DNA of 64,000 bases from the NCBI GenBank assembly GCA_005776585.1, contig SXOX01000103.1, positions 62,001 to 126,000 of the forward strand. The letters are read 5' to 3'. The notes under the pieces are model-generated. The model was not told the origin of the DNA, ran no database searches, and was given only the letters and a program-made list of their open reading frames with translations. The position numbers were made by a program, and so were the translations under genes. This document shows, one piece after another, positions 9,265 through 18,913 of this stretch; the first letter of the stretch is position 1; every line of letters begins with the position of its first letter. The DNA is from Pseudomonadota bacterium. GTDB lineage: Bacteria > Myxococcota_A > UBA9042 > GCA-2863065.

Positions 9265-9497
9265 CGACCTGAGCTTGTCGGTCACCGGACGATCACGGGC
9301 CCAGTCTGCCCCGGTCTTCGCGTGGGCAGACCTCCGAGGCAACGTTGACTTGAGTGATGTACGCGGCGAATCGCCCGGCTCTACTGAGTGGTTCTTCATC
9401 CGAAACCGTGGAGCGGGACGTCCCCGAGGCAGGCTCGCTGGGCCGGTCGGCCCGTGTCTTGAGTTGCGCTCTTCGGGTTGCGCCGCAGCAGGGACAA

Positions 9498-9804
9498 TCA
9501 GTCGTCATCAGAATAGGGATTTCGCAGGTCGTCCGTGCTCTTGATCACACCCGACAAAAAGAATACGCCTATTCCGAAAGCTGCAACGCCACCCAGGAGG
9601 AGCGCCCCGCCCACGGCTCCGCCGACATCGAAACCCCACGCGGCCAGTCCGATGCCCGCTGCAACCCAGGGCAGCCCCCAAGACCAGCATGAAGAACCTC
9701 AGCCCGACCTCGTGCCTCTCGTCCAGGTCGCCCAGGAATTTGCCTGTCGCCAAGACAATCGCCGCTGCAGCTGCGATCCCCAATGCCCAAAGCGCGGCGT
9801 CCAC
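9498..9804 (-). pseudogene. small two- to three-helix membrane protein broken by a frameshift
   Basis: From ATG 9804 the frame gives an N-terminal membrane helix (ALGIAAAAAIVLATG), a charged turn (GDLDERHEVGL) and the start of a second helix ending LVLGAALG. The hydrophobic pattern then stops. In the neighbouring frame it resumes at once (VAAGIGLAAWGFDVGG, then a third helix and a polar tail ending DDD) up to TGA at 9498-9500. One base missing near 9665 restores a protein of about 102 residues. The break lies in a GGGTT context. Family unknown. A Cys-containing reading at 9293-9508 (start MTTDCPCCG) overlaps its end but is weakly supported. Confidence 0.6.
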
Positions 9805-9975
9805 GGGGCTTACGGTAGCACGGGTGCGCGGCCCCTATCCACTTGCCCTGAAGGCGGCACAAATCTGAACAACAGCTTGGTTGCCGGAATCTCTGGGGCA
9901 CGATAGTCACCTCGAAAGCGCCAGACCGGCGAGGCCATGCTGCCGAGGTCCGTGTCCCTCGGGGTCACTCGCGGA

Positions 9976-10407
9976 CTAGACGCCACCCAAGCCGAGAGCT
10001 GCTTCGGGGCTGACGCGTCTGACGGTATTCAGCACGTCGAAGTCCTGATCCACCGACACGAGCACAGGAATCTGTGCGTTGATCATCACCCCGACGTGTC
10101 CGGCATCGCGTGCTCCGAACTGCGGGTGGCGGTTGAGCAGGTCGCATGCCGCACGCACGTCTTCTCTGCGGACGGGGAGGACGTCCGCAACGAGTGCGGA
10201 AGCGGCGCGCACTGCCGTACCCGCCGCCGCACGGCCAAAACGACGGGCGCGAACGTGGAGGATCTCCTGCAACACCTCGGTGCTCGTAGCCCCGTCCAGC
10301 GCGCCCTCGGCAACGGCCCGGAGTACGGCTGGGCAGAACTGACGGTGGGGGCCCTCACCCCCGGTCGCGTAGAGGAAGATGTTCGCGTCGAGGAAGACCC
10401 TAGCCAT
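9976..10407 (-). CDS. vapC: VapC-type PIN-domain toxin
   Basis: The 143-residue protein opens MARVFLDANIFLYA, the PIN-domain start with the first catalytic Asp. It has the conserved Glu in STEVLQEIL and late acidic residues in ARDAGHVGV and SVDQDFDVL. PIN toxins of this kind are Mg-dependent RNases that cleave specific RNAs. The ATG at 10407 lies inside the end of the antitoxin gene (8-bp overlap), a normal arrangement for a coupled toxin-antitoxin pair. The length is usual for VapC, and nothing suggests inactivation. Confidence 0.85.
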   Translation of the reverse strand: MARVFLDANIFLYATGGEGPHRQFCPAVLRAVAEGALDGATSTEVLQEILHVRARRFGRAAAGTAVRAASALVADVLPVRREDVRAACDLLNRHPQFGARDAGHVGVMINAQIPVLVSVDQDFDVLNTVRRVSPEAALGLGGV

Positions 10408-10645
10408 GGCGGGTCTCGATCTCGGTCTTCAGCTCTTCCCATGCCGGCAGCGGCGTCTCGGGGAGGTCTACGAACGCCGTAGCGGCCTCGACGCGCCGCG
10501 CCCGTTGCACTCCCGCGAGGAGCTGGGCTCGTGCCGCCTCGCGCATGAGATCGGCGACCGATGCTCGTCGCTCGCGCGCCAGCTTCTCGATGGCGTCGAA
10601 CTCGGCGGGTTCCATCAGGACTTGGACGCGCTTGGTCATTGCCAT
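10400..10645 (-). CDS. vapB: ribbon-helix-helix antitoxin of the VapBC pair
   Basis: The start chosen is ATG 10645 (MAMTKRVQV); ATG 10639 is equally possible. Starting further out would place the start codon inside a perfect palindrome. The N-terminus TKRVQVLMEPAEFDAIEKLA and the helix RRASVADLMREA fit a ribbon-helix-helix DNA-binding domain. The C-terminal 35 residues (FVDLPETPLPAW) would wrap the toxin. It precedes vapC with an 8-bp overlap, and autoregulation through the upstream palindrome is likely. Confidence 0.8.
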   Translation of the reverse strand: MAMTKRVQVLMEPAEFDAIEKLARERRASVADLMREAARAQLLAGVQRARRVEAATAFVDLPETPLPAWEELKTEIETRHG

Positions 10646-10653
10646 GCGACTAG

Positions 10654-10669
10654 CATGCACATGTGCATG
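10654..10669. promoter_or_regulatory. 16-bp perfect palindrome, probable vapBC operator
   Basis: CATGCACATGTGCATG at 10654-10669 reads identically on both strands. It ends 8 bp upstream of the preferred antitoxin start at 10645, on the 5' side of the operon. Ribbon-helix-helix antitoxins usually repress their own operon by binding such palindromes; binding here is inferred from position and symmetry. Confidence 0.65.
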
Positions 10670-10792
10670 TCAAGCTCCAGCGTCGTTCGCGGGCCTTGGA
10701 TTTCACCGCCGCTTGGTCTTTTGTTAGACTAGGTAAGCCGCTAACATCCCTAGCTTGAACACCGAGGCCCACTGGCCTCATCAGGAGGCCCC

Positions 10793-13700
10793 GTGGCTGA
10801 CTCCGCAGCGACCCCGACACCCGCTCCCGCCTCTGAAACGACCTCGACGCCTTCATCCTCGAGCACGCCGTCTGCGCCGTCGTCGACCACCTCGCGCGGG
10901 CGCGTCATGCGCAAGGCCCTCCGAGGCGCGTCGTTTGCGGACGCCGCCTCCCGCCTGTCGCTGCGCTCGGCTGCGGGACAGACCACGACGGCTCAGGATC
11001 CCAACGCGGCCGCTTCGGCCGGCTTTTCCGGCGGCGGCGGTGCGGTGCCCTACCAGGCCGAGATGGAGCAGCGGTTCGGGACCAGCTTCGCGGACGTGCG
11101 CTCGCATACCGGGGGCGCGGCGGCCGAGGCGTGCGACTCGCTCGGCGCGCAGGCGTACGCCGTGGGCAACGACGTCGCTTTTGCCTCTGCCTCCCCCGAC
11201 GCGGCCACGGTCGCGCATGAGCTGACCCACGTCGTGCAGCAGGCGGGCGGCCGTGGGACGGGACCCATGCCGCTCGCGGCCAACGGCATCGAGAGCCCGA
11301 GCAGCCCCGCCGAGCACGAGGCAGACGCCGTCGAGGCCTCGGTCCGCTCCGGTGGACCCATGCCCGAGATTGGCGCGCGTCCCACCGGCATCGCGCGCGA
11401 TCCGGTCCCGGGCACGCCGCGCACTCAGCCCGCCGCCAACGCGCAGTCTGAGGTCACCGCGGTCGGCGACGCGCACACCGCCGAGCTCGAGCAGATCGTC
11501 CAGAACCTCCGCGGCGGCACGGGCGACGGCGACGTCTTCGCCGTGCTGCGCATCCTGTCCCACTGGGATCTGGGGACCATCACGTCCTCCTGGATCGCCA
11601 TCGCTCAACGGCACCCCGATGACGACTGGCTCTGGGACTTCTGCGACAACGTCGGCCTCACTCACTTTCGCCAATTTCCTCGCGAGTGCGTGGGCACGTT
11701 CTCGGCACTGCGCGCCGAGCGCAAGCTCGAGAAGGCCATCGATCTCACCAATACCGGCTTCCTGAACGGCGTCTCGGATGAAGAGGCGATGTACGCCTTT
11801 ATCCTCCTCCGCACGATGACGCCCGACCAGGTCCAGCGCTTTCGCGATCACGCGGGCGGCGAGAACTGGAGCGAGCTCACGCGGCACCTTCAGCGCACCG
11901 ATCGGGACCTGCTCGATCAGGCCATCAACCCCGACCGTGAGGCGGCGCTGCGGCGCGAGGAAGAGACCCGGCGCACCGAGTCCACCGCGGAGCGCACGGC
12001 CCTCCAGAACCAGGAGACGCAGGGCGTCCTCTCGCGGATTCGGCGCAACCTGGAGTCCGGCATCTTCAACCCGGTCACTGACGAGGAGGCGCTCCACGTC
12101 CTCGCGGAGTTCGTGCGCATTCGTGAGGATCACGCCGCGGTCGGCGCCATCGTGCGTAGCCTGGAGCTCGGTGGCTACATCGATCGCTGGATCGAGAACC
12201 TCCCCGACAACGTCCGCAGCAACCGCGGCGAGCAGATGCAGGCGTTTCTGGCCGTGCTGCGCCATCGCCCGCCGGAGCACACGCTGCGCTTCGTCAACGC
12301 GCTCCTCTCGACCGGCCTCTTCGACTGGGCGGTCACCGAGCGCGAGGCCCAGCTCGCCTACTACCTCATCCGCGCGCAGCCCCCCTCAGTGCAGCAGGGC
12401 TTCCGTGAGCGGGATCAGGGCCACTGGCTCGAGCGCATGGAGACCAACCTGGGCGTCCAGTTCGTGACGCAGGCCGACACCGGCGACGGGCACGGCTTCG
12501 GTACTGCGAGCACCGAGGACGAGCGCGCTGCGCAGGATCGGGCCGACGCGGCGCTCACGGGCGACACGCCGCGCTTCGAGGCGTTTACGGCGCTCTTGAC
12601 CCGGCTGACGAGCACGATGAACCAGGCCAACGCGACGGAGGCCTACACGCTGCTCACCGCGGAGCCGAACGTGGCGATTCGGCAGGCGATGGTGCGTCGC
12701 ATGGACGCCGTCCAGCTCGTGAGCGGCGTGCTCTCGCAGCTCGGCACCCGGTGGATTTGGGCCGAGGAGCGTCGTCGCGTCACACTCACCATTCTGGCCG
12801 CGCGCGATCCGATGCGCTCCATCGCCGAGATTCAGTCGCTCATGTCGGTCGGCTTGTTCGATTGGGCCGTCACCTCCGACGACGCCTACATGGCCTTCAG
12901 CCTGGTGCGGTCGCTGCCCGAGGGCTATCGGCACCAGTTCCAGCAGCAGAACCCGGACTGGTGGTCCCGCATGGAAGCGGAGATGAACCAGAGCCAGCGG
13001 ACCTCTGACGACCTCAACCTCTACCGCGGCGGCGAGGACGGCGCGGACCGGCGGAGCATTCTGGCGCAGGTGAGCGACGCCCGGACCTGGTCGGGCACCA
13101 CGCCTGCCGCCCAGCAGCAGCTCGGCAACGTGTGTCGGATGGCCATTGCAGCGGGCCATCGTCGCGAGGTGCACGAGGCGGCCACGGCCAACCACGGCTT
13201 CGAGCAACACACCGCACTCATGACGCAGCTCGGGCTCCGTGCCGGCCCCTATGTGGCGGCCGAGATCGAGGGCAACAACTACTGGCGCGAGGGTCCGCTC
13301 CAGTGGACGGCCGAGACGGCGTCGATGGTCGGCCAGGCGGTCGACGCGCTCGCTCAGACCGAGCAGATCACGATGGCGGGAGACAGCCTCGGCGTGCGCG
13401 GGCTGGAGCTCGATGAGGTCCAGGACATCACGGGCGGCAGCCTCGCCGGGATGCGCTTCCGGCGAACGGAGGGCGCCGAGGACGACACCGTCAATACGCT
13501 GGATGCCCACCTCAACGGCAACGACGGCACCCTCTTCGTCGAGGCGCCGGACCTCCAGATCGAGGCGATTCGTTATCCGTACAACGACATGGTGCTTCAG
13601 ACGGGCGCCATGCGCATCCAGGGGCTCGTGCTCGACGCCACCTGGCGCACCGAGGCGCGGCCCGACCAGAACACGACGCTCGTCCTCCGCATCCGCGCGC

Positions 13701-16700
13701 TGGATGTGCGTGACATCACGGTCATTCTGCGGGACTCGCAGGTGGCCATCAGTCACGTTCAGCTCCAGAACCTCGAGGTCCACGCCGCCGAACTGCCGGT
13801 CCCGGCCGATCAGCTCACGGGACGGCCCGAGCAGTCGCGGGTCATCCTGCAGAACCTCCAGGTGCAGCAGACGGCGCTCATGCAGCTGCTCGACAATGTG
13901 AGCGGCGTGCGGCAGGGCGTCACAGGGACCGACTTCCGCGGCGGCATCATGAACGGCCCGGGCGGCATGCAGCTCTCGGTCGGGGACCTGCTTGTCGAGG
14001 GCATCACGACGAGCGGCGGCGCGCACGTGGACAGCGTTCATGCCGAGAACCTCCAGCTCGACCTGGAGCACCTGCCGTCGCGCTACACGGCCGCCCGTAT
14101 CACCCAGCTGCGGCGGACCATCGAGCGCAACCGCGCCCGCATCGCCACCCTCGATCAGCAGCAGAGCCAGGGCGCTCAGCGAACTCCCGAGCAGCGCGAG
14201 CTCGATACCCACGAGCGCGAGCGGCTCACACGCGAGATTGGTGAGATCGAGGCGCAGATCCCCACGCTCGAGCAGCAGATCCCCGCGATGCAGACGAGCG
14301 AGGCGCGCTACCTGGAGTTGTACGGTATTCAGCGCAATGGCGTGCTGTCGCCCGAGCAGCTCGACGAGTTCACGCGGCTCCAGCGCTCGTTCCACGGCGG
14401 CGCCACGTTCTCGGCCGGGAGCCTCGAGGTCGCGGGCGTTGGCACGGCGCCCGGGCAGTCCATGGGCACGTTCCGCGCCGAGGGCATCGACGGCAGCGGC
14501 TCCACCGGCGCCATCGGCATGTCGATGATGAGCTCGCAGACCTACGCCGCGCTCGGCTTGTCGGGCGCGCCGCACACGGCCGCGGGCGGTCCGCCGGTCG
14601 ACCAGATGGAGCTGCGGGCGCAACGCATCACGGCTACGGGCGCTCCGGGGCTCGAGTCGGCCGAGCTGCGTGGCTTGCGGGTCGGCGGCGGCGCCAACGG
14701 GACGCAGGCCAACGGCTCGGTCCAGGTCGGCGAGCTATCGGCCTCGGGTATCGACGCGGGCGGCGTGCACGTCGGCTCGGTGTCCGGCACCGACATCGGC
14801 GGCAGCGTCACGGGCGCGCTCGGCATGCTGTCGGGGCAGCGCGACGCGCTCCAGCAGGGCGAGGTCCACGCCGGCTCCCTGCACGTGCGCGACGCGACCC
14901 ATACCTCGAGCGGCACGCACGTCGACTCCGTGGACGCGACGGATCTGCGCGCTGGGCTCGACACCACCACGGGCGGCGGGACCGCGAGCGTTCACGCGGG
15001 CGATCTGCGCGTGCAGGGCGTGTCCACCGCCGGCGGCACGGCCGTGCAGGACGTTCATCTCCAAGGCGCCGATCTCTCCGCAAGCGGGCTCGGCAATCCG
15101 CTCGCGGCCGGCTGGTCGCCCGTGGATCGGGATCTGTCGCTGAACGTGCACCTCGACAGCCTGACGGTCGCCGGGCTCGACCTCATCGCTGGCAACAAGT
15201 CCATTCGCGCGCAGCGGGCCGCGCTGACCGGCTTCGACGCGAGCGTCGCCGTGCGCGTGGGCCAGGACGCCGAGCAGCACTACGTCCTGCGAGCCGGCTC
15301 GCTCTCACACCTGCACATCGGGCGGCTCGAGGGCACCCAGCTGCGCGCGGTCGTCCCGGTCGGCGGCGAGCGCGTCGAGATCGTGGTCCCGACGGCCGCC
15401 ATCAATGGGCTCGATGTGCGCGACGTCCCGCTCGTGGGCTTCGATCCGCTCACCATGACCGGGCAGCTGCGCCTCGACTCCGCGAGCTTGCAGCTCAACG
15501 CCAGCATCGGCAGCTACTTCCGCTCGCACGGGCACCTCTCAGTGTCGGACCTCTCGCTCGGCGCCTTCGAGAACGGCGACGTGCGCTTTCATCTCGGCGA
15601 TCTCACGCTCGAGCAGCTCGGCTTCTCGGCCACCGATGACGTGCCACCCGACTCGATCGTGGCTCGGCTTCGCGGCGCTCGAGGCGAGGTCAACCGGATC
15701 GGCGGGCTCTCGGCGGATGGCGGCGTCAATCGCCAGACAGGTGAGATCACGCTGGATGCGCGCCTCGCGGCCATTCAGCTCTCGGGCGTTCACTGGGCGT
15801 CGGAAGGTCGCGGGCTGGACCTCGACGGCCAGGTGAACGTGCGCGATGTCTCGTTGGGCCTGCGGGCGACGATCGATCCCGCGCTCATGGGCCGCGGGCG
15901 TCGCTCGGGCGACGCGGTGCGCTCGCTCGTCGTCGATCACCTCGGCATCGAGCAGATCGAGGGCACGGGCATCCACTTCCACGACGACGCGCGCAACCTG
16001 CACGTCGATCTCCAGCGCGGCTACATCGACGGCATCGAGCTGTCGAACTTCGTGCTCGGGCCCAACACCTTCAACCTGAACGTGCGCGGCGCGGGGCTCG
16101 AGGGCTTCCAGTTGGGTCTGCAGCAGGCGCTCGAGACGGGCGGCCAGCGCATCATCCAGGCGCACGGCACCGCACGTGTCGGCGGCATCACGGTCGCGCG
16201 GGCCAATGACGGCACGACGACCTTCGACATTGGCGGCGCGTCGCTCAACGGCGGCGCCAACGTGCAACAGACCGACGCGCAAGGGCGAGTCACCCGGACG
16301 GACGTGAGCGGCACCGCGAGCCTCACCGGCGTCAACGGCACGCAAGGGCCCGACGGCCTCTCCGCGAACGTGGCCGGCGGGCAGCTGAACGGCAACGTCG
16401 AGCACCACGGCGCCGATGGCTCGACCACGAACGCCCACGCGAGCGGCAACTTCACCGGTGCGCATGTCGACACCCGCGGCGGCGTGAGTCGGGCTGGCGT
16501 GGATGACGCGAACATCGACGTCAGCGGCCAGACCACGGACGCGCAGGGCCACGGCGGTCACTTCAACTTCGGCCTCCACGGCTTCAACGGCGACGTGACG
16601 GTGACCGACACCGGCCTCGAGGCCACGCTCGGGGTGCGTGATCTCGGCCTCCGCAACGTGGACTGGTCGGGTCAGATGACGGGCAAGCGGCTCGGCATCC

Positions 16701-18190
16701 ACATCGGCAACGCCGGGCTCGTGGGCGTGCGCGCGCGCATGCAGGGCGCGTTCACGGGCACGGGCGCCAATCGGACGTTGAGCCAGCTGACCGTGATGGA
16801 GCTCGTCGTCGAGCGCGTGAACGTGGACGACACCATCGTGCACTACGATGACGTCGACATTACGCTCCCCCACGGCCATCTCTCGGGCATCAACCTGAGC
16901 GGCCTGCGGCTCGACATCAACGCCGCGGGTGTGAGCGTCGCGGCCGGCGCGCAGCTGGGGCTCCAGGAGGCGAGCATCCAAGGCCTGTCAGCGCGGGTGG
17001 GTGATTCGTTCTCCGCCACCGGAAACGTCACTGCGACGGGACTGAACGTGACGACGCTCGGCGGCAATGGCTTCGAGGCGTCGCTGGACGACATTCGCGC
17101 AACAGGGCTCGCGGCGACCGTCGACGGCAGCGGGCGTGGCTTCGCCTCGCTTGGCGCCAGCGGCATCACGGTGCGGCGGACGGCCGCGGGGACCGACATC
17201 ACGGCCGGCCAGGTCGACTTCCAGACCACGGCCACGGGCACGGGCGACTCGGTGACGATCCCGGGCTCGGCCGCCTCCACACCGACCTACCAGTACCGGT
17301 GGCAGCTGCCGTTCATGGACAACCTCAACGGCAACGTGATGATCATGGTGCCGGTCAACGGGTCGTTTGCGAGCGTGGGCATCAACTGCGCCAACGGGCA
17401 TCTCCAGCCGGGCGCGTCGCTCGCGCAGCTGCATCTGCCGTGGCAGGAGATCTTCCACGTGTTCCTGCCGGAAGCGGCGATCGTGCAGCTCTCGGCCATC
17501 GTGGTCGGCGCCATCATCGACGTCGTGCAGCCCGAGTTCACGCGGCTGCGGCCGTACTTGGAGGACATGCTCAACGCGCCGGCGACGTCGTCGGCGGCCA
17601 GCGCGCCGATGACCATCGACGTCAACGAGATGTCCAGGCGTGCCGTCGACGGCATGGGCGGCGCGAGCTTCCTGCTCGACATGGCGGCGCCCACGGGCCG
17701 CGGCGTCATCGGCACCGCGACCGACGGGCTTACGGGACTGCTCATTCGATGGGATCCGCTCGGGCTCATCGATGACGACCAGGAGGCTGAGGTCGCGCGC
17801 ATGCACGCCGAGGAGGTCCGGCGCGGGCGCGAGCAAGCCGTGCGTGACTGGATTCGGTCGATTCACCTGGGCATCGGCGTCAGCGCCTCGGGTGGTGTGC
17901 ATTCGGACCGGCACCGGCTGCCGACGGGCGCGTGGGAGAACGTCCTCGATGCGAACGCGGCCGCGCGGCTCTCCGGTCGCGGGCAGGTCGGCACCTCGAT
18001 TCGCCTGGGTGCGGCGGTCAACGTCAACAACATCACGGCCAACTTCGGCGGGACGACCGTGGGCGTCGATCAGGTCACCCTCAACGCTGGCGCCCAAGGC
18101 GGCGTGGATGGCCAGGGAACGATGACCGGCGACGGGAGCATTCGCGGCGGCGCGACGGGTCTGCGCGTGCACATCCCCGGCGGCCGCTAG
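10793..18190 (+). CDS. giant DUF4157 (eCIS core domain) protein, 2,465 residues
   Basis: GTG 10793 follows an AGGAGG at 10783-10788. After a Thr/Ser/Pro-rich leader, residues about 84-152 form a DUF4157 (eCIS_core) domain, with HELTH at 142-146 matching the HExxH zinc-metalloprotease pattern. Residues about 200-750 are helical repeats. From about 850 the protein becomes a very long run of beta repeats with Gly/Asp/Asn-rich turns, resembling AsmA-like or beta-solenoid chains. A coiled coil interrupts it near 1096-1175, and an amphipathic or hydrophobic segment lies near 2215-2262. There is no signal peptide. DUF4157 occurs in cargo of extracellular contractile injection systems and in stand-alone polymorphic proteins; no sheath, tube or baseplate genes lie nearby. 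A toxin or surface role is conjecture. Confidence 0.85.
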   Translation: MADSAATPTPAPASETTSTPSSSSTPSAPSSTTSRGRVMRKALRGASFADAASRLSLRSAAGQTTTAQDPNAAASAGFSGGGGAVPYQAEMEQRFGTSFADVRSHTGGAAAEACDSLGAQAYAVGNDVAFASASPDAATVAHELTHVVQQAGGRGTGPMPLAANGIESPSSPAEHEADAVEASVRSGGPMPEIGARPTGIARDPVPGTPRTQPAANAQSEVTAVGDAHTAELEQIVQNLRGGTGDGDVFAVLRILSHWDLGTITSSWIAIAQRHPDDDWLWDFCDNVGLTHFRQFPRECVGTFSALRAERKLEKAIDLTNTGFLNGVSDEEAMYAFILLRTMTPDQVQRFRDHAGGENWSELTRHLQRTDRDLLDQAINPDREAALRREEETRRTESTAERTALQNQETQGVLSRIRRNLESGIFNPVTDEEALHVLAEFVRIREDHAAVGAIVRSLELGGYIDRWIENLPDNVRSNRGEQMQAFLAVLRHRPPEHTLRFVNALLSTGLFDWAVTEREAQLAYYLIRAQPPSVQQGFRERDQGHWLERMETNLGVQFVTQADTGDGHGFGTASTEDERAAQDRADAALTGDTPRFEAFTALLTRLTSTMNQANATEAYTLLTAEPNVAIRQAMVRRMDAVQLVSGVLSQLGTRWIWAEERRRVTLTILAARDPMRSIAEIQSLMSVGLFDWAVTSDDAYMAFSLVRSLPEGYRHQFQQQNPDWWSRMEAEMNQSQRTSDDLNLYRGGEDGADRRSILAQVSDARTWSGTTPAAQQQLGNVCRMAIAAGHRREVHEAATANHGFEQHTALMTQLGLRAGPYVAAEIEGNNYWREGPLQWTAETASMVGQAVDALAQTEQITMAGDSLGVRGLELDEVQDITGGSLAGMRFRRTEGAEDDTVNTLDAHLNGNDGTLFVEAPDLQIEAIRYPYNDMVLQTGAMRIQGLVLDATWRTEARPDQNTTLVLRIRALDVRDITVILRDSQVAISHVQLQNLEVHAAELPVPADQLTGRPEQSRVILQNLQVQQTALMQLLDNVSGVRQGVTGTDFRGGIMNGPGGMQLSVGDLLVEGITTSGGAHVDSVHAENLQLDLEHLPSRYTAARITQLRRTIERNRARIATLDQQQSQGAQRTPEQRELDTHERERLTREIGEIEAQIPTLEQQIPAMQTSEARYLELYGIQRNGVLSPEQLDEFTRLQRSFHGGATFSAGSLEVAGVGTAPGQSMGTFRAEGIDGSGSTGAIGMSMMSSQTYAALGLSGAPHTAAGGPPVDQMELRAQRITATGAPGLESAELRGLRVGGGANGTQANGSVQVGELSASGIDAGGVHVGSVSGTDIGGSVTGALGMLSGQRDALQQGEVHAGSLHVRDATHTSSGTHVDSVDATDLRAGLDTTTGGGTASVHAGDLRVQGVSTAGGTAVQDVHLQGADLSASGLGNPLAAGWSPVDRDLSLNVHLDSLTVAGLDLIAGNKSIRAQRAALTGFDASVAVRVGQDAEQHYVLRAGSLSHLHIGRLEGTQLRAVVPVGGERVEIVVPTAAINGLDVRDVPLVGFDPLTMTGQLRLDSASLQLNASIGSYFRSHGHLSVSDLSLGAFENGDVRFHLGDLTLEQLGFSATDDVPPDSIVARLRGARGEVNRIGGLSADGGVNRQTGEITLDARLAAIQLSGVHWASEGRGLDLDGQVNVRDVSLGLRATIDPALMGRGRRSGDAVRSLVVDHLGIEQIEGTGIHFHDDARNLHVDLQRGYIDGIELSNFVLGPNTFNLNVRGAGLEGFQLGLQQALETGGQRIIQAHGTARVGGITVARANDGTTTFDIGGASLNGGANVQQTDAQGRVTRTDVSGTASLTGVNGTQGPDGLSANVAGGQLNGNVEHHGADGSTTNAHASGNFTGAHVDTRGGVSRAGVDDANIDVSGQTTDAQGHGGHFNFGLHGFNGDVTVTDTGLEATLGVRDLGLRNVDWSGQMTGKRLGIHIGNAGLVGVRARMQGAFTGTGANRTLSQLTVMELVVERVNVDDTIVHYDDVDITLPHGHLSGINLSGLRLDINAAGVSVAAGAQLGLQEASIQGLSARVGDSFSATGNVTATGLNVTTLGGNGFEASLDDIRATGLAATVDGSGRGFASLGASGITVRRTAAGTDITAGQVDFQTTATGTGDSVTIPGSAASTPTYQYRWQLPFMDNLNGNVMIMVPVNGSFASVGINCANGHLQPGASLAQLHLPWQEIFHVFLPEAAIVQLSAIVVGAIIDVVQPEFTRLRPYLEDMLNAPATSSAASAPMTIDVNEMSRRAVDGMGGASFLLDMAAPTGRGVIGTATDGLTGLLIRWDPLGLIDDDQEAEVARMHAEEVRRGREQAVRDWIRSIHLGIGVSASGGVHSDRHRLPTGAWENVLDANAAARLSGRGQVGTSIRLGAAVNVNNITANFGGTTVGVDQVTLNAGAQGGVDGQGTMTGDGSIRGGATGLRVHIPGGR

Positions 18191-18708
18191 ATCTCCGTCC
18201 AGAACGCGACGATGAGCGACGAGCGGGAGTCGACGCCCGCGCGCTCCAGGATGCGGCCCACATGCGCCTCGACCGCGCTCTCGGTGATGCTCAGTTTCCG
18301 CGCGACCTCCTTGTTGGCGGAGCCTGCCGCGACCAGGGCCAGCACGTCGGCCTGTCGCTCTGTGAGGCTCCAGTCCTCGCGGGCCCGGTGCACGCGATCC
18401 TGAAGCGAAGGCGCCGCGACCACGAGCAGCACGTGCCGGCCATCGGCCGTGTCGAGCTCGGAGACGTCCCACGCGGGAGGGCGGGCTCCGGCCACCATGC
18501 GATGCAAGAGCGTGAGCCGCTCGGAGGCGACGTGCGGCCGCTTCGAGCCGCGGGCGATCGAGGCCGGGATGATGGTCGTGTCCTCTGACGACGTGACGAC
18601 GAGGTAGGCCTCGGTGGCGCCGGCGAGGAGGCGGCTGACGAGGCGATGGACGGTCACGCTGCGGCAGCCCAGCTGCGCGAGAGCGAGGTTGAGGGCGTCG
18701 GTGGTCAT
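18187..18708 (-). CDS. LuxR-type (GerE) helix-turn-helix regulator
   Basis: From ATG 18708 the protein has 173 residues. An N-terminal domain of about 105 residues shows no clear receiver or PAS signature. It is followed by a GerE-type HTH with LTERQADVLALVAAG, NKEVARKL, and SAVEAHVGRILERAGV, all usual LuxR landmarks. It converges on the giant DUF4157 gene, and the two stop codons share the four bases CTAG at 18187-18190. A longer frame to 18915 exists but lacks sense as protein and runs into the promoter of the next gene. The target genes are unknown. Confidence 0.85.
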   Translation of the reverse strand: MTTDALNLALAQLGCRSVTVHRLVSRLLAGATEAYLVVTSSEDTTIIPASIARGSKRPHVASERLTLLHRMVAGARPPAWDVSELDTADGRHVLLVVAAPSLQDRVHRAREDWSLTERQADVLALVAAGSANKEVARKLSITESAVEAHVGRILERAGVDSRSSLIVAFWTEI

Positions 18709-18913
18709 GCGAGCGCACAGCGCACGCGCCGTGCCAGGTACCAGGTGAACTGGCCCGCCTCGCTGTGGTGCGATCCCCACAACGCTTAGACCCGTCGCGA
18801 CCCTCGTCCGACCCTCGGTGAGCCTCGGCCGAGGGTTCAGCGTTGGCGTGTGGGGTTTTCCACACAGGGCAGGGGTATTGAGTGACAGCGCGTGCTGGAG
18901 TAATGTTCGTCGC

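Noticed and set aside
9293-9508. A 71-codon minus-strand frame starting MTTDCPCCG
   Set aside because: Only the first few residues look zinc-ribbon-like; the rest has no second Cys pair in place, and the frame overlaps the end of the repaired membrane gene.
12386-14623. Long minus-strand frame antisense to the giant DUF4157 gene
   Set aside because: It reads as Arg/Ala/His-rich shadow protein caused by the GC-rich codon pattern of the plus-strand gene, with no domain.
10793-18190. An extracellular contractile injection system locus
   Set aside because: Only a DUF4157 domain is present; no sheath, tube, baseplate or AAA gene of such systems is in the window.
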